Of a stretch of DNA of 11,949 nt, positions 7,231 to 11,949 are shown piece by piece. The notes under the pieces are model-generated. The model worked only from the letters and a program-made list of their open reading frames with translations. It ran no database searches and was not told the origin of the DNA. A program made the position numbers and the translations under genes. The stretch is from Planctomycetota bacterium (GTDB lineage: Bacteria > Planctomycetota > SZUA-567 > JAFGNG01). The stretch is from the NCBI GenBank assembly GCA_016927125.1, contig JAFGNG010000041.1, positions 1-11,949 on the forward strand, given 5' to 3'. The first letter of the stretch is position 1. Every line of letters starts with the position of its first letter.

Positions 7231-7332
7231 CTAGGTAACCAGACCTACAACGACTTCTACCACGACTACAACGACAAGCATTGCGCCGGGAAGGATATCA
7301 TTGCTATAAGCGGGACTGCTGTTCTGATTCAT
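7231..7332 (-). CDS. ilvB leader peptide, valine-rich (33 residues)
   Basis: This short frame starts at ATG 7332-7330, with AGGTGA (7346-7341) 8 nt upstream, and ends with TAG at 7233-7231. It reads MNQNSSPAY, then a short middle part, then LVVVVVVEVVVGLVT. Residues 20-29 hold nine Val in ten positions and a further Val is residue 32; there are also Leu at 14, 19 and 31 and Ile at 13. All four Val codons are used (GTC, GTT, GTA, GTG), so the peptide reports the whole charged tRNA-Val pool rather than one isoacceptor. The product itself probably has no function; its translation is the sensor. The Val run lies about 20-45 nt before the antiterminator arm, a normal distance for ribosome-mediated attenuation. 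Confidence 0.93.
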   Translation of the reverse strand: MNQNSSPAYSNDILPGAMLVVVVVVEVVVGLVT

Positions 7333-7378
7333 TACTTTATTCACCTAATAAAAAATCGATAAAAGAACTTCTTTACTC

Positions 7379-7406
7379 TATATAACACACAAAACCAGCA
7401 AGTCAA
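7379..7406 (-). promoter_or_regulatory. Promoter of the ilvB leader transcript
   Basis: On the minus strand TTGACT (plus 7401-7406) is followed after 16 bp by TATATA (plus 7379-7384); TATAGA two bases later would give 18 bp. A start near 7372 puts the leader-peptide ATG about 40 nt into the transcript. Confidence 0.75.
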
Positions 7407-7431
7407 GCGGATTCGAGTATTTGCTTGATTT
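7400..7431. repeat. Inverted repeat overlapping the ilvB -35 box
   Basis: TCAAGC (7403-7408) and GCTTGA (7423-7428) form arms of an imperfect dyad that extends outward and inward with A-T and G-T pairs. One arm overlaps the ilvB -35 hexamer. It could be an operator or chance. A short T-run follows on the plus strand, but no plus-strand transcript is known to reach it. Confidence 0.35.
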
Positions 7432-7473
7432 TTAAGGCTGAAAGCAGAGACAGCTATATGGCATTTGAATGGC

Positions 7474-7535
7474 AAAAAATAAATTTTTCAAAAAAAATGA
7501 GATTTCAGTTGACTTATCGATTACATGTGTAATAT
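7474..7535 (+). promoter_or_regulatory. Promoter of the BlaI/M56 operon with A/T-rich upstream tract
   Basis: TTGACT at 7509-7514 is the -35. The -10 lies within TAATATTT at 7530-7537: TAATAT gives 15 bp spacing and ATATTT 17 bp. Runs of A and T at 7474-7498 resemble an UP element. Operator 1 fills the spacer and touches the -10, and operator 2 lies just downstream of the expected start, so a bound repressor would block polymerase. Confidence 0.65.
7521..7532. promoter_or_regulatory. BlaI/MecI-type operator 1
   Basis: TTACATGTGTAA is a perfect dyad (TTACA, two central bases, TGTAA). It matches the TACA-N2-TGTA core known for BlaI/MecI operators. It lies between the -35 and -10 of the promoter for the BlaI-like gene. 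Its centre is 23 bp from that of operator 2. Confidence 0.85.
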
Positions 7536-7543
7536 TTGAAGTA

Positions 7544-7555
7544 TTACATATGTAG
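7544..7555. promoter_or_regulatory. BlaI/MecI-type operator 2
   Basis: TTACATATGTAG contains a perfect 10-bp dyad TACATATGTA with the same TACA-N2-TGTA core. It lies between the promoter and the ribosome binding site, about two helical turns from operator 1 and so on nearly the same DNA face. Confidence 0.85.
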
Positions 7556-7572
7556 TCTTTAAGGAGGAAGAG

Positions 7573-7953
7573 ATGAAGAATATCCCCAGAATCTCGGAAG
7601 CAGAGTGGCAGGTGATGAAGGTTTTGTGGCGCCAGAGTCCCATGACGGCCAATGCTATCGCTGAGGCTTTGTCCGCAACCGCAAGCTGGAAGCCAAAGAC
7701 GATCAAGACGTTGATCGCCCGGCTGGTAAAGAAAGAAGCGGTGGGATTTGAGAAACAGGGCAGGGAGTATAATTATTCTCCCCTGGTGAAGGAAGCCGAC
7801 TGCGTGGAAGTCGAGAGTCGCTCTTTCCTCAGCAGGATTTTTGACGGCGCGACCCAGCCCATGCTGGCAAGTTTCCTTGAAAAGGAAGAGCTCTCTGCGG
7901 CAGAGATCCAGGAGCTCCGAAAGATCCTGGACAAGAAGGAAGGAGAGGAATAA
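7573..7953 (+). CDS. BlaI/MecI-family transcriptional repressor
   Basis: This 126-residue protein has the family's usual length and order: an N-terminal winged helix (about residues 5-75, opening with PRISEAEWQVMKVLW; recognition helix near KPKTIKTLIARL at 40-51, wing with FEKQGREYNY) and a helical dimerisation part (about 76-122). A strong AAGGAGG (7561-7567) lies 5 nt before the ATG. Relatives bind TACA/TGTA dyads as dimers and are inactivated by cleavage when a BlaR1-type protease fires. In MecI/BlaI the cut is between Asn and Phe; the matching site here reads ASFLEKEELS, so Ser100-Phe101. Two matching operators in its own promoter indicate autorepression. Its stop overlaps the next gene's start by one base, so the pair is co-translated. 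The controlled signal need not be a beta-lactam. Confidence 0.93.
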   Translation: MKNIPRISEAEWQVMKVLWRQSPMTANAIAEALSATASWKPKTIKTLIARLVKKEAVGFEKQGREYNYSPLVKEADCVEVESRSFLSRIFDGATQPMLASFLEKEELSAAEIQELRKILDKKEGEE

Positions 7954-10445
7954 TGGCAGAATTCCTCAGTCAAATATCTCTATCCTGTGAATGGTTATGG
8001 AGATACTCTCTCCAGGTCAGCATGCTGGCAGTCATGCTCCTGGTGGTCAAAGGATTACTGAAGAAGCGCTTGCCGGCAAGGTGGCATTATTTCCTGTGGA
8101 TGCTTCTTCTTATCCGGATCTTTATCCCCTGGGCGCCGCAGAGCAGCCTCAGTGTCTTCAACTTCATGCCGCCCTGGAAGCAGTCGATCTCGATAACAGG
8201 GTTTGGGCAGGATGGCAGTAATCTCCCAATCCCGGTTGACTTTGCCACTGAAACCGAACAACCGGTGGCCGTGAGCACGACAGCGCCAATTCAGGCCAAG
8301 GCGACTTCGTTTAAAGCCAAAATGTTCAGCGAGTCATTAATCCCCATCAAAGCCAAAGAGATACTACCTTTTATCTGGTTCGGAGGCGTTATAATAATGG
8401 GACTCTATGTCTTAGCTGGAAACTTCCGCCTGTGGCGGATTGTTAAGCGGGAACGCCTGTTTACCAACCATAAGGTTCTGGAACTGTTGGAAGACTGCAA
8501 AGAGGAGATGAGAGTCCAGACTGTCCTCGGGGTGGTGGTTACCGATAAGATCAAAAGCCCGGCGCTCTTCGGTTTTATCCGCCCCCGCTTGCTCCTGCCC
8601 ACTGGCATGGTGGAAGCGCTCTCTCCGGCCAGCCTGCGCCATGTGTTGCTGCATGAGCTTGCCCACCTGAAGCGCCATGATATCGGAGTGGGGTGGCTGG
8701 CCGCTTTCTGCCAAGCCCTCCACTGGTTCAACCCCCTGGTTTGGTACTCGCTTTACCGGATGCGCTCGGATCGGGAGATGGCCTGTGATGAGTTGGTCCT
8801 GTCAACCGGCAAACGAAATCAACCAAGTGAATATGGTGCGACCATCATCAACCTTTTGGAAAAGTTCTCCTGCCCTCGCCGGCTTCCCGGCCTGGCAGGA
8901 ATTTTAGAGGAAAAGTCATTACTAAAGAGGAGAATTGCCATGATTATGCTATTTCGTAAAGATGCGCCCCTGAGAACCGCGCTGGCATTATTTTGCCTGG
9001 TGGTAATTGGCTTCACATTTTTGACCAACGCCCAGGAAGCTACACCGGGGGAGAAAGACGCGGCCAGCAGCGCCAAAGAATTTGTGCAACTGCTGGTGAA
9101 GGAAGAATTCGTAAAGGCGGCCAATAATTTCGACGCTACCATGGCAAAGGCCATGTCCCCTGAACAACTGGCCATGGCCTGGAAATCAACGACCGGGCAG
9201 GCGGGGGAATTCCAGCAGGAGTTGGGATCTCGGCAGGAGCAATTTTTGGGCTCCCAAATCGTCTATGTCACCTGCGAGTTTGAGAAAGGCCCGCTTGATG
9301 TCAAGGTGGTGTATGACCAGGATCTGAAGATCTCCGGTCTCTGGTTCGTCCCGACCTCGCAGCAGGTTCTGGATGGCTATCGGAAAGCTGCCTCCGGCAC
9401 CACGGAGGAAACCATTCCCGCCGCTGACGGCGAGATTATCAGGCTGTCCTATGGCGACAACCAGAGCGACGGGATTAAGAGTATCGGCGGCAACGGGCCG
9501 GCCATCAGGTTTGAAACCCCGGCCGCCAATTGCCAGTTAACCGCGATCCGGATCTACGGCTCCCGCTACGGCAATACGCAGCCGCCCCAGGAGGATTTCA
9601 AGGTCTGGGTCTGTGATGGAAATTTCCAGGTGATCAAGGAATTCACCTTTCCTTATTCATCCTTCACCAGGGGTGATCCCAAGTGGGTGATGCTGTCGAT
9701 GGAACCGACTCTTGTTCCCATCACCTTTGTGATTAGCGCCGGTTTTAATGCAGAACGAACCAAGGGGGTGTATGTGCATTTTGATAACAGCACTAGCGGC
9801 AATTCCTTTATCTGGATACCGGGTCAAGACAGGCGCCCCTTTAATGAGGGGGAATGGCTGATCCAGGCGAAGCTGCGGGCTGGCGCCACGTGGGCCGCGC
9901 AGCCGTCCAATCGAAAAATCAGTACCAAAGATAAACTGGCTTCCGAGGAACTCACTCAAGAAGGCTGGAGTCTCTGGCAGCAGAGAAAACTTGTAGAAGC
10001 GGAAGAACTCTTCCAGGAAGCCGTACAGAAAGATCCTGGCAGTGACGCTGCTTATCAGGGTCTGGGTTGGGCTCAGTTTGACCAGGGCAAAAAAGGAAGC
10101 GCGATGGACTCCTTTGAAAAGTGCATCGCTATCAACCCTGAAAACTCCGCCGCTCTCAACGGCCTGGGTTATTTGGCCAAGGGCATGGGTAATAATGACG
10201 AAGCCATTGATTGGTGGGAAAAGGCGGTGGCAGTTACCCCTAATGCGACTGCTTCCCTGAGCGGTTTGACCAAGGTTTATATGGAGCAGGAAAAATATCC
10301 ACAGGCGATCAAGTATTATAAGCTTTGGTTGGAAGTCGATCCCAATAATCAAGATGCCAAGTCCGGGTTGGAGACAGCTGAAAACCTGTTGCAGGGCAAA
10401 GAGCAAGGGGAGAAAAACCAAGGAGGAGTTAAGAACGTTTTTTAA
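7953..10445 (+). CDS. M56 (BlaR1-type) membrane metalloprotease fused to DUF3887-like, beta-rich and TPR domains
   Basis: It has 830 residues. The N-terminal half is a BlaR1/MecR1-like membrane protease, with hydrophobic segments near 20-35, 45-61 and 137-155. HELAH at 234-238 is the zinc site, and EMACDE at 275-280 provides the third ligand (E275 by comparison with M56/M48). A last membrane segment at about 341-358 exports the rest. Outside come a DUF3887-like region (about 370-468), a beta-rich module (about 490-642) and four TPRs (about 665-799), ending in a Gln/Gly/Lys-rich tail. No penicillin-binding serine motif (SxxK) domain is recognisable, so it probably senses something other than a beta-lactam, possibly through the TPR or beta module. 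In the known system the protease cuts BlaI; that is the inferred role here. The ATG overlaps the repressor's TAA. Confidence 0.9.
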   Translation: MAEFLSQISLSCEWLWRYSLQVSMLAVMLLVVKGLLKKRLPARWHYFLWMLLLIRIFIPWAPQSSLSVFNFMPPWKQSISITGFGQDGSNLPIPVDFATETEQPVAVSTTAPIQAKATSFKAKMFSESLIPIKAKEILPFIWFGGVIIMGLYVLAGNFRLWRIVKRERLFTNHKVLELLEDCKEEMRVQTVLGVVVTDKIKSPALFGFIRPRLLLPTGMVEALSPASLRHVLLHELAHLKRHDIGVGWLAAFCQALHWFNPLVWYSLYRMRSDREMACDELVLSTGKRNQPSEYGATIINLLEKFSCPRRLPGLAGILEEKSLLKRRIAMIMLFRKDAPLRTALALFCLVVIGFTFLTNAQEATPGEKDAASSAKEFVQLLVKEEFVKAANNFDATMAKAMSPEQLAMAWKSTTGQAGEFQQELGSRQEQFLGSQIVYVTCEFEKGPLDVKVVYDQDLKISGLWFVPTSQQVLDGYRKAASGTTEETIPAADGEIIRLSYGDNQSDGIKSIGGNGPAIRFETPAANCQLTAIRIYGSRYGNTQPPQEDFKVWVCDGNFQVIKEFTFPYSSFTRGDPKWVMLSMEPTLVPITFVISAGFNAERTKGVYVHFDNSTSGNSFIWIPGQDRRPFNEGEWLIQAKLRAGATWAAQPSNRKISTKDKLASEELTQEGWSLWQQRKLVEAEELFQEAVQKDPGSDAAYQGLGWAQFDQGKKGSAMDSFEKCIAINPENSAALNGLGYLAKGMGNNDEAIDWWEKAVAVTPNATASLSGLTKVYMEQEKYPQAIKYYKLWLEVDPNNQDAKSGLETAENLLQGKEQGEKNQGGVKNVF

Positions 10446-10564
10446 ACAGTGTATATTAATTATCAGAAATTGTATTAAGGGAAGTCAATTAGGCAATGAA
10501 GTGGATTCAGTAGCAAAACCTCAACACTCAATGTAATTTAATTAGCCATGACGAGAGAAAGCAG
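10446..10564 (+). other. Intergenic stretch, no element identified
   Basis: This A/T-rich spacer follows the M56 gene. I find no hairpin with a T-run and no -35/-10 pair at usable spacing. An ATG at 10548 opens only 17 codons, so it is not a gene. Whether the next gene is transcribed from here or by read-through cannot be decided by eye. Confidence 0.5.
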
Positions 10565-11949
10565 ATGGCTTTCTATCAATTCCAGAAAATTGCCTCTGTG
10601 AACCTTAAACCCTCTTTAATGCGGCCCGTAATTAGCTTTTGTTTATATATAAAATTGCTTCTGTCGGTAGTGGCCATCATAATTTTTGCTCCTGTAGCAA
10701 ACCGTGTACACGCAGACAAACCGGATGTCCAAACCAACAAAGTAATCTTTAGTACCCTTGACCCAGACCAGCCTTACAAGGGAGTGGCATTTCTTGCTTC
10801 AAAGATTGGTGCAGATATCAAAACGAATGAGATTTTAGCGTTTGTGCGCACTCGTAAGATGAATCTTGTCATCATTGATTTTGCCTGGATAACCTACCAT
10901 TGGGAGCGAAGCCGGTTTAAGTCAATCAATGATCTTATCAGAAATCTTAAAAAAGAAGGGGTAGAGATCGCGTTCATGTATCGCCCCCGCGTATTGAAAC
11001 CTTCAGAGGCAGATGTTCACTTTGCTAAAAATCCTGACGGGAAAATAGCAACGCATCACAACAACTTATGTTTTGCTTATGAGGATTCCTTGGAATGGGC
11101 GGCAAAATGGGGTGTTAAAATCCTCAAAGAGTTTCCATCAGTTAATAAAATCATACTTTACAATCTCAACCAACCTTGTTTTTGCGAACACTGTCAAGAT
11201 CGGCAGCACATGGCAAAATTATTAAGCCATTGCCGTAACGAATGGCAGAAAATCCAACCCCGTATTCAGATTGGACATGTAGGCCTTGCCTCAGAATACG
11301 CGGAAGAGGTTGATTTTCTCTGTCCGTTCTTAAGCGTTAACCGGGAAGGCAATTCAGCAGTAGATATTGCAGCGCTTGTTGCACAAATTAAAACCCTTAA
11401 AGCAAGTATTGCCAACAAGGCTGTTATCCCGCTTGCTAAAATCTGCTGGGAATCTTCGACTAATAACACCACGGAAGACATAATCAATACCATCAAAATC
11501 TGTAGTGCAGAAAATACCGGCTATATCCTCTGGTATTACAGTTGGATTTTTCATTCAACTGACAACAAATATAATACTAACTGCCTTGTTGCTTCTCTTG
11601 TAGATGCATCGAAAAGATTACCCGAATACTCCCAGAAAGCTCCAGCTTCCAAGACTCAAAAAGTAACTCCGCAGATGCAAATTTTTGAAACAGTGCCTAA
11701 GCTAACCTTTCCCTATAAAGAGAAGCATTTTGATAAGTTGCCATGGCCTTACCAACGTCCAGGTCTTAAGCCCAAGGAAATTGCGCAGTTAAATCGTGAA
11801 GTTTGGGTGATCAATGATTTTCCCTTATACCAGTCGGATGAAGAAGGGGGGTGGTGTTATATCCATGGTGGTTTAGACATTGTTCTTGATAACGGCACCA
11901 AGATCTATGCCATGAAAAAAGGCTGGGTTAAAGCAATCCACTGGTCCTC
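10565..11949 (+). CDS. Secreted protein with glycosidase-like region and M23-type peptidase domain (3' end cut by window)
   Basis: The frame stays open from ATG 10565 to the window edge (461 full codons). Residues about 25-51 are a hydrophobic export signal ending in RVHA, with likely cleavage after the Ala; a second ATG at 10619 would give a shorter, more usual signal peptide. Neither start has a strong Shine-Dalgarno. Residues about 75-330 look like a TIM-barrel glycosidase-like region, including NLVIIDFAWITYHW and a cysteine cluster CFCEHC at 205-210 of the kind seen in some glycoside-hydrolase-like proteins. From residue 434, HGGLDIVLDNGTKIYAMKKG matches the beginning of an M23/LytM domain, with H434 and D438 as the usual zinc ligands; the second His motif is beyond the edge. 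The protein may act on peptidoglycan or another polymer. Its base composition is clearly A/T-richer than the genes before it. The domain call for the first region is tentative. Confidence 0.75.
   Translation, partial: MAFYQFQKIASVNLKPSLMRPVISFCLYIKLLLSVVAIIIFAPVANRVHADKPDVQTNKVIFSTLDPDQPYKGVAFLASKIGADIKTNEILAFVRTRKMNLVIIDFAWITYHWERSRFKSINDLIRNLKKEGVEIAFMYRPRVLKPSEADVHFAKNPDGKIATHHNNLCFAYEDSLEWAAKWGVKILKEFPSVNKIILYNLNQPCFCEHCQDRQHMAKLLSHCRNEWQKIQPRIQIGHVGLASEYAEEVDFLCPFLSVNREGNSAVDIAALVAQIKTLKASIANKAVIPLAKICWESSTNNTTEDIINTIKICSAENTGYILWYYSWIFHSTDNKYNTNCLVASLVDASKRLPEYSQKAPASKTQKVTPQMQIFETVPKLTFPYKEKHFDKLPWPYQRPGLKPKEIAQLNREVWVINDFPLYQSDEEGGWCYIHGGLDIVLDNGTKIYAMKKGWVKAIHWS

Larger units (their letters stand above)
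7142..7372 (-). ncRNA. ilvB attenuator leader RNA (valine-responsive)
   Basis: The predicted leader runs from a start near 7372 to the last terminator T-run. It contains the Val-rich leader peptide and then five CCCGGG-centred segments (numbered 2 to 6, after a partial segment 1 inside the peptide). Segment 2 (7230-7222) begins directly after the peptide stop codon. Known logic for ilv and his/trp-type attenuation applies: a ribosome that reaches the stop covers segment 2, so 3 pairs with 4 and transcription ends; a ribosome stalled at Val codons leaves 2 free to pair with 3. Segment 1 (TCCCGG, 7291-7286) can pair with part of segment 2 over 6 bp as a protector. Pairings are read from the sequence; function is inferred. 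Confidence 0.88.

Noticed and set aside
9657..10421. Minus-strand open frame opposite the beta-rich and TPR part of the M56 protein
   Set aside because: The TPR repeats on the plus strand are unmistakable, and the antisense product has no coherent domain.
10548..10601. 17-codon frame from ATG 10548
   Set aside because: It has no composition bias, hairpins or terminator around it that would mark a leader peptide, and it overlaps the start of the larger secreted-protein gene.

Overview
The window reads as bacterial chromosome from a poorly characterised lineage. It has sigma70-like promoters, Shine-Dalgarno sites, a transcription-attenuation leader and a BlaI/BlaR-type regulatory pair, yet it also carries a complete DNA topoisomerase VI (A and B subunits), an enzyme typical of archaea and plants and patchy in bacteria. 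An uncultured bacterial lineage (for example within the PVC/Omnitrophota area) is a reasonable guess, but the sequence alone does not settle the taxon.

Layout. (1) 113-187, minus: tRNA-Arg(CCG) with encoded CCA and its own promoter. (2) 364-5439, plus: a four-gene, tightly spaced set: top6B, a class I SAM methyltransferase, an MFS transporter and top6A. The two topoisomerase subunits are split by two apparently unrelated genes, and both begin with Lys/Ala/Pro-rich basic tails resembling histone H1 tails. (3) 5456-7123, minus, convergent with top6A: ilvB, the catalytic subunit of acetolactate synthase. It has a long leader (about 7142-7372) encoding a 33-residue peptide with nine Val codons in ten positions, followed by five alternating copies of a CCCGGG-centred pairing segment that build an antiterminator and two tandem intrinsic terminators. 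This is a valine-sensing attenuator. (4) 7509-10445, plus, divergent from ilvB: a BlaI/MecI-type repressor behind a promoter carrying two TACA-N2-TGTA operators, then (one-base overlap) an 830-residue M56 (BlaR1-type) membrane metalloprotease whose extracytoplasmic part is a DUF3887-like region, a beta-rich module and four TPRs instead of a penicillin-binding domain. (5) 10565 to the window edge, plus: an AT-richer gene for a secreted protein with a glycosidase-like N-terminal region and the start of an M23 (LytM-type) peptidase domain.

How the parts work together. The topoisomerase set probably supplies a type IIB enzyme that relaxes or decatenates DNA. The ilvB leader should couple acetolactate synthase expression to charged tRNA-Val. 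The BlaI/M56 pair should sense an envelope signal by proteolysis and relieve its own repression. The following M23-type gene is a possible cell-wall function nearby, but its lower G+C and the lack of visible operon spacing argue against a simple shared operon. The strongest candidate for something new is the ilvB leader, where alternating pairing could switch two terminators together in a domino fashion. The bacterial topo VI locus with interposed genes and H1-like tails comes second.
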